A DNA stretch of 64,000 nucleotides, taken from positions 111,708 to 175,707 of the forward strand of contig LLCB01000105.1 in NCBI GenBank assembly GCA_001414345.1. The letters run 5' to 3'. Below, one piece after another: positions 1 to 12,152 of this stretch. Position 1 is the stretch's first letter, and each line of letters opens with the position of its first letter. The position numbers were made by a program, and so were the translations under genes. The stretch comes from Hymenoscyphus infarciens. Taxonomy: Eukaryota > Ascomycota > Leotiomycetes > Helotiales > Helotiaceae. The notes under the pieces are model-generated. The model was not told the DNA's origin. It made no database searches and saw only the letters and a list, made by a program, of their open reading frames with translations.

Positions 1-398
1 TTAGATAAAGTAGTATAAATATCTCTAGAAAAGTATAAAACTATAGAGTAGAGAGAATAGAGAATAGAACTAGAAGACTTAGATTTAAGATATATTAGAG
101 AAAGATTCTATATAAGATAATATACTAAAAGATAATTATTATTATTCCTATATAGAGAAGTGCTAACTAAGCTCTTATAAGAGCTAGTATATTATATCTA
201 ATCTATCTATACTAGTAACGAAATAGAGAGAAATAGAGGAGATACTAAGCTATTACTAGAAAGCTTTAAATAATAGACGTAAAGCTTAATATAGATAAGT
301 CTAGTAATAGATACTCTAAGAAGTATATAAGCTCCTCTAATAAAACTCTATAAATAAGTACGTCTATATAACGTCTCTCTAGTAGCTAAAAAGAAAGC
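1..398. repeat. RIPed AT-rich repeat DNA
   Basis: This AT-rich stretch is almost free of CpA and TpG and very rich in TpA, as expected after heavy RIP. No open frame of note is seen. It ends abruptly near position 398, where ordinary gene-like sequence begins. The parent element cannot be recognised. Confidence 0.7.
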
Positions 399-409
399 AG
401 AATCTGAGA

Positions 410-1435
410 AGACAGTGCAGTGGAGCATAATAAGACCACTGGAAATAAAGCTTTTGCACCGGTTTTACGAACCGCTGGTGCTTCTTCATGTTCTGGATAA
501 GCATGGTGGTTTGCCTGTTTCGCGATGTCCTTCACAAGACCACATAGCTTCCCAACTTGACTTGCCGGGGTTGAGGCGATCATTTTTGAATCAGCTTTCC
601 TATGTCTGTGATTATCCTAAGGGCGGTGACAAAGTGACAACCATGGCTCTCGAGTCGGCCCCTTCTGGTGTTACAGTTTGGGTCACTTCAAACAGCCAAA
701 TTTCTAAAACACCAAGGAGCATCTATCGGTATTCTTGAATTGCTTCGAAGTCTTGCAAATTTTCATTCTGAAGTGGCAGAAAAGGTGATGGAAGAGCAAA
801 TCGCTGAAAAGTGTATCGCTTTCAGCCATAAAAGACTCAGGGATTATCAAGGCTTCATGCAAAGCAATTTGGAAAATTGCCTGTCGGCTTTGAGTTGGTC
901 TGAAGATTCTGAAGGTCAATTGTTGGAAATGTCTCTCGCCTCTCTACTGATGTTCCTTTCCACAGATAAAACCCTAGTATCCTGGCTCCAACAATTCCAA
1001 TCCTTTGGGGCAAACATTTCGCAACTATGCCGTTTTGCGTACCAACAGAGGCATTGCCAATGCATGGGACTGCTCCAAAAACACATCCGCGATGAGCGTG
1101 CAATTCTTGTCGAGACCGAGTCCAAAAAACAATATTTCATCGAAAGGCTTGGGTCTCCTCTGAAGGCTTGCAAAAGTACTTGTCCTCGCCGGTTGTAAAT
1201 TGGCAAATATATTCCAGAACTTTGCTATCACAACATTGCCTTCAGCAAAACCACCCATATTTCCGCCTTCCCCAGATGACCTAACAACATTAGACGGCAG
1301 TTTGAAGCGAATGCTTCCTACAGACTCCAAAGATATCCCACGATACCAAGAGTCCCTCGCATTCATGGACTCAAACTTCGACGTACAAAACCGGCTTCTC
1401 GACCAGTACCGAGAGAAAGAGTTTAGACAATGAGT
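410..1435 (+). pseudogene. 5'-truncated, frameshifted conserved fungal protein gene
   Basis: Three overlapping plus-strand frames follow each other (about 415-738, 668-1198 and 1200-1433). The first holds a block reading CDYPKGGDKVT, followed by a GVTVWVTSN segment. I associate this with a conserved fungal family of unknown function, from memory rather than a search. The next part, a helical stretch with AEKCIAFSHKRL, continues in another frame from about 670-720, so a frameshift is likely there. A stop and another frame change occur near 1196-1200. The 5' end runs into RIPed DNA at about 398, so the start is probably lost. Introns could explain one frame change, but I see no convincing donor/acceptor pair. 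No function is assigned. Confidence 0.45.
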
Positions 1436-1440
1436 CCACG

Positions 1441-2289
1441 CCGAGCTTCATTTACTGGAGCGCTTTTACACAAAAGACTTGAATTTTGAAAATTCGGATA
1501 GATTTATCGACTGCAGCAAACCTGCATGTTCTTGTTGAAATCGGTCTGAAGAAGTGAAATCATTTAGATGAGTTTTTATTTCCGTGTTTTGCGTATAGCT
1601 CTTTATTCAGTCTGTTCGTTGTTTGGAATTCCGACTCTTTGCCTTGCTTTTGAAATTTGGTTGGTATTTTGGTATACTTGATTATAGTGAATACGAATTC
1701 TGGCAGCCCCCCCCCTTTTTCTTTTGTCTAAGCGAGTATCATTACCTGTATTGTGACACCAGAGCTTGGCGCAGACTGACAGTTTTAACTGAGTTTCGAG
1801 AGAATACTAAAAGCGCCAAGTCCTTCGACATCACAGTTTGTGTATGACCCAGAAAATATTCTTATCAGCAGGTTCCTATTCTCCCGAGCTTTCTGTCAAT
1901 ACTTTTCATTGTCCTAGGCTATTTCGCACAGTGCAAGGGAAAGCAGGCAACGGAGAATAATATTCGAATCTGTTGTGAGCTTCTTCATTGATGAATTCCT
2001 CATCGTCGCTCTACTAAACCTATATATCCACAACCTATCCACACATCCAACGAACCACAAAACCGTGGACATACTACAATGCCCAGTCCTTTTTCAACGG
2101 CCAGCGTCCGCAAAATTTGTCTTCCATCCTAGCAAGATGTGCTCCCAAAAATAAAAACGCCCCGTGGTATAAAACCCCCAATTTATTCCAACTCCCTTGG
2201 CCGTCACGATCTCGTAATTCTTGCCTCCCATAAAATTGTGCCCAATATATACAATAAAAATGACAGGATGGCGAAATGAAGAGCTATTA
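1441..2289. other. Intergenic, no gene seen
   Basis: Mixed-composition sequence between the broken gene and the 3' end of the GH16 gene. It contains a short poly-C run near 1707-1713 and no supported open frame. The right part is presumably the 3' untranslated region of the minus-strand GH16 gene. Confidence 0.5.
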
Positions 2290-3681
2290 TCAAGAACTTG
2301 AGTAAACAGAAAAGGTACCGAATTCCCAAAACGCGTTTGTGAATGCGGTGTTGTTGTTTGCGACTTGGTCTTGGCAGGTGCCGGAGCCTGCGTTTGGTAT
2401 TAGTGGAAGTAAGAGATGGGAAGAGGATAATAACTTACAGGTTTGTGAATAAACACTTTGTTTCCCTGCCCAACTTCCGCAGAGGTCGATGTTCGCAATG
2501 ATACTCTGGTTTCGGAAATGAGTATCAATATCACAGCTTGTGCTTGGAAAATCGGCAGTTGCTGTCCCCCAGGTACTTGGATCTGGGCTACCGCTGGTAA
2601 TGTCGGAAGGAATGCTTGCACGGCCAAATTGCCACGCTCTGATACCAGCGGTTCGCAATTCCAATGCCATGACTCCACCCCCATTGTTATTGTAACCTTC
2701 TCCAAAGGTTTTGGTTCCGGCATCGACCCCGCAACCTGCATTGGCATTTGTGGTGTTGAGACAGTTGGTCTTGAGGACTTTGCCGGTTTCCTTGCGCTTC
2801 ACGTCCATCTTGCATCCATCTGTTGTGTGTAGAGTTATTTGGTTTTGTGCGGAAGAAACGACGTTGACGGCTTCCATCAAGTCAACTTCTCCATTCGTGG
2901 GCCAGTTGTTGGCATCTGTGAGCCAAAGAGCTGGCCATGTACCGCAGCCAATGGGGGTGTGTTTAACATCGAAGATAAAGAGGTTATTGTTTCCGTATTG
3001 CTTCTTGGAAGTAATGCGGACGGAGAAGCGGCCGGTCGAGGCGTTGGGAACACTCGAAGAGTTTACGGAGGTATCGACGCGGAGAACGGCAGAGGAGGAG
3101 GAAGCGTAAGTGAGGTTGTACTGTTTTGCGACAGTCGAGTCCACATAGTGAACGAAGCCAGACGCGGGGTCATAGCCTGTAAAATAATCGAAGTTGTCGA
3201 AGAAGGTATCTCCTGAGTCTGGAAATGGTTAGCAAGGCAGCAAGACAGCAAGGGAGTAGGAGAAGTAGCCAAAGTACATACAAGTTTCTGAAAGAGTGTA
3301 GGTCAATTTCGTATAATCCGGGTATCGGTTGTTCTTGGTCACCACGACCGCGGGCACGACAATGGCGATAATAATTATCACCATCGCTGCTCCAATTCCA
3401 ATCCATACTTTCTTCCCCCATCCCTTCACATTACTCCAGGCCGGGTTTTGTACGGCCATATAATCATATTCTTTTGCCATTTCGACGGTTGAAATAGATA
3501 GGTGTTTCGGGTCCGGGTATGCGTCTTTCGGGTATGACGAATAAACAGAAGGCGAATAAATTATCTTGGGGATTTCTTTCTTCGAAGGTGCCAACGACAG
3601 AGAACCGCTTGCTGAACGAAAGTGACGGACAGGTTTTGGTGGTTTCCAATATTCCAGGAGGGGAGGTTTTGGTTGCGCCAT
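2290..3681 (-). CDS. Membrane-anchored GH16 endo-beta-glucanase
   Basis: Predicted exons are 3681..3282, 3218..2439 and 2387..2290, giving 425 aa. Intron 1 (3281..3219) has a GTATGT donor, a TGCTAAC branch and a CAG acceptor. Intron 2 (2438..2388) has GTAAGT, CACTAAT and CAG. The first splice creates the family-typical YSGDTFFDNFD block. Residues 1-91 are a polar, presumably cytosolic tail. Residues about 92-114 form one strong transmembrane helix (VWIGIGAAMVIIIIAIVV), so this looks like a type II membrane protein with an outward GH16 domain. The catalytic signature ExDxxE is intact as GEVDLME (E244, D246, E249). GH16 enzymes of this type cleave beta-1,3/1,4-glucans or remodel wall glucan; exact specificity cannot be read here. 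An ATG 24 codons upstream in frame is possible, but MAQPKPP at 3681 gives the more usual tail. Confidence 0.88.
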
Positions 3682-6120
3682 TATTATATATAAATAGCAG
3701 CCAGACGCTTGTTGCCCTGTTGCAGACGGGAGCTGGGGGCAAAAATTAAGCAATTAAGTGGAACGGACAACGACCCTGTACCTGTATAGATTATCTGCTC
3801 TGCCTTTCGTTGGTGAGTTTCCTGTCGTTCAGGACGAATTGATCCACTTGATTTCCCCAATGAGATAGCGATTAGATATTAGTATAAATGCATAGATGCA
3901 GGCTGACGACGTGCGGTGTGCGTGGAGCCCGTGCGGGTAAAGAGACGACAACCGGCGTACGTCGATTTCGGGCGCAGCAACCATCAACAAGCAGCAATGG
4001 AACCAGCGAAGAGAAAAGCAGAAATGGCAGGAGAACGCGGCCTATTTGACCAACATGAGAGCGTACATAAAAGAGGGTGTGGTGTTCTGGATGAGGATCT
4101 CATACAAGGAGTCGATTATGCCCCCACTTCAACTCTGCATGCTCTTGGACGCCTTTTCGTCTCTTCGTCTCTTCTTTTGACAGGCATTTTGCAGACTGGT
4201 CAGTGTTCTTTTTGACAGGTCTCTACGCGGCCGTTGTTCAACAGATGCTTTTGATACCCATGATGCCTGGGATGTCGAGGCTCAAGTTTCGTATATTGGG
4301 CATTCGGAGATTTTTGCTGGGAAGAATTAAGCGTGTAACGCGCACCACTGTACGAGCTGTGCTGACTCCCGGCTTTTGTTTGGCCTCACTATTCTTGGAT
4401 GCCGACACTACGGAATCGACAACACCCAAACACCCTCAGGATCTGTTTACTTGCTCTCTGGTGCTCTCGACATTGAAGCGATCTTCCTGTTACTCGACCT
4501 CGCTTGTTTGTCATCCAGTATTATGTCAATCACCGCTAAACAACCTCCCCAATATCAGCCAAGCCCAACACAATGAGAATATGATCACAAGGTCCGAATC
4601 AACAGACGCCACGATATGATAACATCTCAATGTGATGGATTTTCAAAGCTCAAACAACACCATTGAGCAAAACCTTGAGCTCTGGATTCAACTCGCTACC
4701 GTCAATCCATGTAAAGCCCACCCACCCCAGTCGCATCACCAATTCCAAACCAGAACTCAACTCAAAATTCATGCATCAACACTTCACTCACAAAGTCACA
4801 GCTCCCCCCCCCACGTCTTTATCCAACCTCAATGAGGTCATCCAGAGCATCAAACTTTTCCCAAACCTCCAATTATCGTTGAAATTCCGGGGACATGGTT
4901 CGCGCGCGCACCGGATTTCCCAAACTTGACCATGCGCTCGCCAAGAGAACATTGGAAATTAATTGAGGGGATTGACGAGGGGACGATGGGACTCACGAGA
5001 GATCTCTCTTCCTTAATTTCACCTTCCAAGTTCCGTCCTTGATTCCGCACGGAGAACCCCTCGTCCGAGCTTGGGGTGCTTTAGCTCCAGAAAATGTTTC
5101 CTGTTTCCACAATTGCGATGCCGCGTCAGAGGTGACGACCCAAGGTTCTAGTCCAAACTTTCTGCTCCAATTGTTTTTATTACCTTTTGTCTTTTTCATT
5201 TCTAGACGCTTTTGAAACATAAAAACGCAAGCTTCAAGAAAGAGAAACATTTCAAACTCAATTCTTGGTGCTCAAATGCTTGGGGTTTAAGCTTTCCTCC
5301 TCTAGCGAACCGCAAGGCCGGTAGCAGCTTCTAATTCAAATCACCTTCACGTTAACTGAACTTGCACTTACGAGTGTTATTTTGAGATCAGTATAGATCA
5401 GGGATACGAACAAACCCGCTTCGGTTGTCCTTCATACAATGGGTAGAATGAGGCTACCACCTGCAAAAACATCAAGCTTCGCATGATTTTCGTGTCACAA
5501 GAAGAATCTTTTGTCCAAGTCTTTTTCTTTCTCTCAACTCATTAAACTTGTAACGCTTCCTTTCAACCTATTGCCATTTCACGTGTTAGTCGAAAGTTCA
5601 TTCACGTGATCTACCCCTCTCAAAAAAATTCAGAGTACTTTAAGACCTCTTTCGGGAGCCAACAGATATGGTTTCTTTTGTCTCGATAATCTGGAAGCTT
5701 TGGGGGTATGGAAGGTTTCCATTCAATTTTGTATTCGTGGTTTTCCCGGATGAAGCACGTGGAACTCGGGCAATTCCCAATTTGGGGGGAAGTACCCAGA
5801 TTTCAGGGTAGGCATACAGTCAGGAACTCAAGCTCCTCTCCTCCATCATGAATACCATACATCTCCCACCATAGCCATCACCATTGAGTCCAAGCCTGTG
5901 CCTATCACCAAGGTTACATCCGGTGGCGCTCTGAGTCAATATTGCTGCGGCTGAGAAAAGCAGTCACCCTCCAAAAAAAAGACTCGATTTTATTTCTTTC
6001 CCTTTCAAAGCAAGAACCCCAAGTATTAGGGTAAGCTTTTATAGTGGCGAAAGTTCAACACTCAAATAAGTCGATAGAATCCAGCTTCGTCGTTCTGTTT
6101 GTGACAAGCATTTCGGCAGC
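3682..6120. other. Intergenic, no supported gene
   Basis: About 2.4 kb with several short open frames on both strands. None has recognisable domains, convincing starts or splice structure. Two CACGTG hexamers lie near 5580 and 5603, and CT/A-rich stretches precede the HET gene start. It probably holds the promoters of the two divergent neighbours. Confidence 0.5.
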
Positions 6121-9100
6121 ATGAGCGCTTCAGACGAACAGGCAGCAGGTGTGAAGACCGAGCCAGGGTCAGATAAGAAATCCAAACCAAAGGACGACGA
6201 ATTTGATTGGAATTCTGATCATGAGGAGAAGAACAAAGAGGACAAAACCGTTGCTTTCCAGAAGTTATACAGGCCCATCCGATCCGCGTTTCTGATCCAC
6301 CTCATCCAGAAGGGGTTACCTCAGGAGCAAAGAGGAATCTTTTATTTCCTTATGATACAGTTTCACGAAGACTTGGACTCGCCACTTCTTGTTTACTCGG
6401 CATTACCTGCGGTTCTAATGGGGTATTACCCAAAAGTTTCTCCCCTGTTGGTGTACAGCACGACTCGTGGAATTGATGGGTACAGAAGAATGGAGCATAA
6501 GGGTTTTTGGGAGGTTCTGATGCCTTCAGTTATATATTCGATTTCTTCCTACGGTTTTGCAAGGTTGTTTGACTTTAGGGGAATGACGGAGGAGGTTTTT
6601 GAACCCATCTTTGGGCCGGCATCGGGGTGGCCCGCTGCGCTGCTTCCGATCTTCCCTGGCATGTTCTTGCGATTTGTTAATGAACGGCCGAACTCCATCA
6701 ATGGGTTTGTTCCAGAGAACAAACAGGGTAATCGTTCGGCTCCACTTCTCACCCAATCCGCTTCGCGTATTGGGTGAGGGAGGGCAATACGATAAAACCA
6801 GCAATACGACCACTTTTAGTTTACACCAAAATACGTTGTTTTTAAAAATATATAACAAAACAACAACGCTTTATTATATTCTAATTTTAATTAGGGTCTC
6901 TTATTTTAAACTTAATAAATAGAATTATAAAGTAAGATTTATCTATCTAGTATCTATCTAGTTCAATCTAACTTCTAAGAAAGCTACTACTAAATCTCTA
7001 GAAAAATTTAGTAAAGCCTAGAATATAGAAGATATAATTATATTTTAAAGATTAAATATAAGTTTAAGCTATATATTAATAGTAGGAACATATTAGAGTA
7101 GTTTTAGTAGCAAAGGTGGTGAGTTATTAGAGGCTAGTTAAGGCGATTTTGGTGTAAACAAAAGTGGTCGTATTGCTGGTTTTATCGTATTGCCCTCCCT
7201 CACCCAATACGCGAAGCGGATTGGGTGAGAGGTGGACCGAGCGATTATTTGGATAGCGGTTTTCGCCCGTGCCTGCACTGCCGTTCTCCCCACAGCGGTT
7301 TGTTGGCCAATATGGGTTGCATACACAGCTCCAAGCGTGGAGTATCCTGTCATGTTTATTGACTGGCTTGTTTGTAGTTTTTGTTGGTCCTCTTCGGAAA
7401 CCTCGCTGTTGGGAGCGTATGCGATATGGCTCCTGGTCAACCAATATCGACATACGAGCAGCTGGTTTCGAAATTCTGGTGGTGGTCCTTCGGTTGTTCT
7501 CGAGCGTGAACGTCGCGGAACACTATGGTATATTGCTGCAATCATTTTGATTCAGCTCATCGAAGTTGAAATAGGCCCCTCTGTTGTGGAAAACGAATCC
7601 ATGACCCTTCGTCCCGAGGTCTGGATCCCCTTCGCTCTCCTTTTAGTCACCGGGGTATATCTTCTGAAATATGGAGTGATGCTCCGCATCTACAAGTACA
7701 ACCACAAGCCATTGAAGGAAGGGCCAAATATTCGACTGGTACGACTTCGTGCACAACCACGTTGGGTAAACGCTCCAATTCAATGCGATATGATTTATAC
7801 CTCGCTAAGATGTCCGCCACAATACACAGCAGTCTCGCATCGTTGGGATCTATACGGTGTGCCTCAAGAGATGATATTGATTGACGGTGGTCTTTTTCCA
7901 GTCTCTCGTAGTATATATTCCCTCCTGTTAGCCAAGCGACATTATCTCCATCCTCGCTACTTCTGGATTGATTCGATATGCATTAATCAAGAGGACAATC
8001 TTGAGAAAAGCAGGCAGGTGGGAATGATGCGGAACATTTATGAGGAGGCGGAAAATACGCTAGGGTGGCTGGGGGATGATCCAGGCGCAAAGAAAGCTTT
8101 TGCCTTGGTCGGTCGCATTAACACGACGACCTCAGCCGCCTCGTTTACAAGTCTTTGGTCAGAGCCAGATTCGGGATGGGGCGAATTTCGAACTCTCATG
8201 TCAAATGAATGGTTTGAACGAGTTTGGATTATTCAGGAAATAGCTGTTTCCAAGGCTCAAATAATCCGATACGGAGACCAGGAGATGGAATGGCAGAATC
8301 TCACTGACGCACTGGCTCGTGTTATGTATTTCGGTTTCAGTGTGGAAAACGATTTGGGTGAACTGCTCAATCGACGAGAAGTTCTCAGTGCCTTGGTCAT
8401 GGAGGAAGTCAGGTCACATATCGCAAAGGTCGATCTTGTCAAGCTGCAGGATACACTCAAACTTGCAATTGGATTTAGAGCAACTCTTCCTATCGACAGG
8501 ATTTATGCACTTCTTGGGCTTGTCGCGGAACGTTACACACCACTTTTCCATCCAAGATTCGGCATGTCTGCTGACATCGGCAGCAAAGACCCACGAATGG
8601 CATTGAAAGATACAGTAGAAACAATGGAGCTTCTGAGCGAGATTATTGGGACTGCAACAGGGCGTTCGAATTCTAGAAGGGGCCGAGCTATTCTATCTTC
8701 GGGTACAGAAAATGCGCTTCGTCATACACTGCTCTTGATGTCGAATATGAAGAACCTCACCAATAAGATTGAGAAGATGGGTAAAGGGAGCTTTGATGAG
8801 GAGCCAATACGACCTGATTACTCTGGAAAAGCTACAGCCCAATTGGTCTACACGCATGTAACCAGAGATATTGTTCAAAAGGGGGACGCTCTCTCTTTCA
8901 TTCGATATGCTGGAATCGGTAACCCCCCAAACCAGGATTTGGATGGACTACCTTCTTGGGTTCCAGATTGGTCGACAGATGCTCGGGTCTATATTCTCCC
9001 TTGGCGAAAGTATACGCCACCAATCAATGATGAGGCAGGGGACAAACCACCTGCGCAGCGAACTCCCATTTTCCAAGACGGAGGTTCGAAATTCTTGTTT

Positions 9101-9994
9101 GTCAAAGGCTTGATAGTCGGTAACATCGCACATTCAGCTCCTCTCACGTGGGATTACGATTCTAATCAGTATGCGGACGACGAAGAAGAAACCCAAGCAG
9201 AGAGCGACTTCACCAAACTCTCCTCGAATCTTCAGGCTGCATTCGACCTCGCCAAACAGCACGTTAAGCCTCAATCAACCAAAAGTGCTCTACAAGATGC
9301 CTTCCATCGAGTGTTAATTGCTGATTCAATCCCCGATGGTGATTCCACTGCATCATCGATGCGTACCTGGATTCCCGGGTCCCCAGTAACGCCCCCCATA
9401 CTAGCAGCAAAGAATTTCAAAGAATACCTTGCCAAAACCCCGCGTCCTCAAACTTCCGAATCTGTTCAACGCTACCAAAGAACTGTTTTCAAAAAATACC
9501 TCTCTACGCGACGTATACAAACCTCCGCAAATTCGAAGTTTGCTCATCTTGTGCGTGCTGATGTTGTTCCTTCTTTTGATCAATATCGTACATATTCTAA
9601 AGATGCAAGCCAGTTTTCTATTTTGAAGAAAGATTCGGCTGGGCCGCTGGCTGGGTATGCGCAGTATGTTGATTATACTATTGGCAGGGCCTTTGTTGTT
9701 ACGGATCGGGGGGTGATGGGATTGGCTTGTTCTGAGTCGAGGGTAGGGGATGTTGTTGTGTGGATTGAGGGTGATGGAAGGGTTGTTTGGCTTATTTTGA
9801 GGGAAGAGGAGTTTGAAGGGGAAGTTAATAATGATGGTGTTGTATCTTCCGGGGAGGATAAAAGACCCGAGGATAGTGAGAGAAGTGATCCGGAGTATCA
9901 TGGAACTTACCGGTTGGTTGGCGAGGCTTATATTCATGATTCTGATTCTCGACATGGGAATGTCGATGACTTGAAATGGTTCAGGTTGTGGTAA
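6121..9994 (+). pseudogene. HET-domain membrane protein gene split by a MITE
   Basis: The left half starts at ATG 6121 after an acidic/lysine-rich N-terminus and runs open to a stop at 6775-6777 inside the insertion. The right half is open from the insertion to 9994. Without the insertion plus one TA, codon GGT at 6727-6729 is followed by ATT TGG ATA in the right-half frame, giving one uninterrupted protein of about 1,118 aa. The N-terminal part carries several hydrophobic helices (for example LWYIAAIILIQLI and VWIPFALLLVTGVYLL). The HET domain follows at about 7823-8260, with YTAVSHRWD, FWIDSICINQED, a GWLGDD motif and WFERVWIIQEIAV. HET domains act in fungal allorecognition and programmed cell death. 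The right half could still be made from ATG 7352, keeping the HET domain but losing the first membrane region. The MITE shows no intron-like borders, so the allele is probably disrupted. No other introns are needed. Confidence 0.85.
6731..7245. mobile_element. 515-bp TA-inserting MITE (mariner/pogo-like)
   Basis: The element is flanked by TA on both sides (6729-6730 and 7246-7247). It has terminal inverted repeats of about 100 bp (6731-6832 and 7146-7245) that differ at only a few positions. The outermost bases are ATCGTTCGG on the left and the complement of ATCGCTCGG on the right. Each TIR contains a smaller hairpin, CACCCAAT/ATTGGGTG (6750-6776 and its mirror). The roughly 300-bp interior is AT-rich, looks RIPed and encodes nothing. 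The TA duplication and lack of coding capacity suggest a non-autonomous Tc1/mariner/pogo (Fot1-type) element; the superfamily call is inference. Confidence 0.88.
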
Positions 9995-10560
9995 TTATGT
10001 TAGCTATGATGAATCCGCATCGCAACTTATTTCTGCGGATACCACCTGATGCGTTGTTTTTTTTCTTTCAATTCTAGAACAAGTCCTGATTACATGTACA
10101 TGGTTCCGATTCCTCAGGGGGCTTTTTTAGGAGTTCCGATCAAAGTTTGTCAACTCAATTCAAAAGCTACCTAGTGTCTATGACATTAAATTCCCATCCT
10201 TTGTCAGACAACAAACAACAATTCATATTAACACGCAATGCCCCCAAGTAAACCCAGAGAATCATGAAAAGAGTCGGTGGGTGTGAACACGTGAGCCGAT
10301 TTTGGCCCCCAATCTTGGTATTGGCTTACTCCACATTCACTGGCTCATTCGATGATTAGAAGCTTACCCGCTACTTCTTCTGGCCCCTACACTTGTTTGG
10401 TTTACTCCATGTTTAATAGCTTACTAGGTTCTTTTTAGACTATAACCTTTGTCTAGCTTACTTATAGGTTACTTATAGGTTGCTCTTCAATTAATAGCTT
10501 ACTCGCAACTCGCTTTTCGCCCTCAAATTTGACGGCTTACTCGCTACCAAAGTTGAGAGA
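9995..10560. repeat. Intergenic with a spaced GCTTACT motif
   Basis: The HET gene's 3' flank. From 10324 to about 10541 the heptamer GCTTACT or a close variant recurs at 10324, 10362, 10419, 10456, 10498 and 10535, with a related TTTACTCC at 10401. Most steps are 37-42 bp. This looks like a decayed tandem repeat with a period of about 38 bp. No gene is seen. Confidence 0.45.
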
Positions 10561-11285
10561 ATCTTATCCTAGGCTATTTCGAATAATCGTTTAAAAAAAC
10601 TAGTGTCCTAGACTCTTTATATATCTGCTCTCCTTCTTATCACTTTATCAACTACTAGACATTTTGAAAAAAATTTCATAGGTAACTAAGAGGTGAAAAT
10701 CAAGCTAATTCTCTCTGTTAAACACTTCTAAGTTATTTTATATATTATAAGAAGTAGAGTATATATGAAAATAAAAAATAAAGTATAGATTCGATATACT
10801 TTAGTTACTTAATAGAGAATCTATTACTATAGTAAACCTACTAAATTATATATAGTAAATATAAAAGTGTTAGTTAATAGAAATTTCGAGATAGTTAAAC
10901 ATAGTAATACTAAAGTAGTTTACTTAATAAAATTAGTTAAAACCACTTTAGATAAAGAAGATAATTAAATAAAGTTAGAATTTTCCAAAAAAAAAACTAA
11001 ATTTAGTCTTATTATTATTTATAGAAGTTACTCTGCTATTTCTAGAATAAGAATCTTTAAATTTATAGAATAGAATTCTAATATATCTACTTTTCAGAGT
11101 CGAATTTCTCTAAATAAAGTTATTCTAAATCGTGAAGCGTATATTAAATATTCTAGTAGATTCGTTTCTAAAGCACTTAAAAGATCTATAATAAGAGTAT
11201 ATATAAAAAGGCTTCATAGATAAGGTATATAGGTACTTAGATAAACTACTTTCAAAGGTAGCGTAAAGGCGACTAGATTGCTAGC
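10561..11285. repeat. RIPed AT-rich repeat DNA
   Basis: AT-rich, CpA/TpG-poor sequence with no usable open frame, bounded on both sides by normal-composition DNA. The parent element is not recognisable. Confidence 0.6.
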
Positions 11286-11449
11286 ACACTGTAAGCACAG
11301 CCCTGCTTGAACTCGAAGGAGATATATGCTACGCGCTTTAACCACTGTAGTAACAATGAACTTATATTTATCTCGATTAACAACTATACAATAGTTACCT
11401 CACAAGAAACTCACCATGTCCTCAAGCACACTCCTCATCAAGGCTCCAT

Positions 11450-11810
11450 GTCATCAAAGCCCTCGACGACAGCAAAGGATCTTCTGCTGAGTACCAACAA
11501 ATCATCCGCAAAGAGTTATCTGTCAACAGCGTATTCTTAGAAAGCGTTATCATATATCAAGATCCCGACCCGACCTGTGGACTTGATGCACTTGACATCT
11601 AAGCACGACGAATTAACTATAGACCAGTGTAAGCTTTGCATTGAGGATTTTTTGAAAATTGTTGTATAGATATACGAGGACTTTGAGACCTGAGGGATTC
11701 AGAGATATTTAGCTGGGGATTTTTGCCGGGAAGAGTATAATAAATGGTAGTTTGAGCAAGAGAAGAATGAGAGGTTTCATGTCAGGGAGAGAGATATTCA
11801 GGCATAGCAC
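11450..11810 (+). pseudogene. Remnant of a fungal NOD-like/STAND protein N-terminus
   Basis: From 11450 an open stretch reads VIKALDDSKGSSAEYQQII and ends with TAA at 11600-11602. Shortly downstream, another stretch contains DQCKLCIEDFLKIVV followed by a stop near 11668. After that comes a frame with KNERFHVRERDIQA. Order and spacing match the helical N-terminal region common in fungal NACHT/ankyrin/STAND-type proteins, as I recall that family. Several stops and no ATP-binding domain make this a decayed fragment. It lies between RIPed DNA and a gene-poor stretch. Confidence 0.5.
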
Positions 11811-12152
11811 AGCGATGAAAAATCATTGTTGATGTTAAAAAATCCGTTGGTATTTTTTGCTTGGAGTGGGAAGGAGAGGGGAGAATTAATTAATTGTTGC
11901 CTGTTTTTAGAAAGGTTCTTTTTTAGAAACAGGTTTAAAATACTGAATAACCGAATCAAGGAGAGGTACAACTTTACTTTAATAAGAATTCTATGACCTG
12001 GCAAAATGCAGCTCTCGAGTAACTAAAGAGGCTAATTAGAAGATTGTAGGACAAGAGGTTTGTGTTTACAGGTTGGGGTTGAAAGTGGTGTATCATCCTG
12101 ACAACCGTTCTTGTTTCCAGAATTACCAATCTTACTTTTTTTTACTTAGATC
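11811..12152. other. Intergenic, no gene seen
   Basis: Short stretch between the STAND remnant and the doubtful small gene. A minus-strand open frame at 11798-12004 has no recognisable feature. A possible acceptor (poly-T then CTTAG) ends at about 12149. Confidence 0.35.

Noticed and set aside
2458..3216. Plus-strand frames of 124-132 codons
   Set aside because: They are shadows of the minus-strand GH16 exon, which has an intact catalytic motif and good introns.
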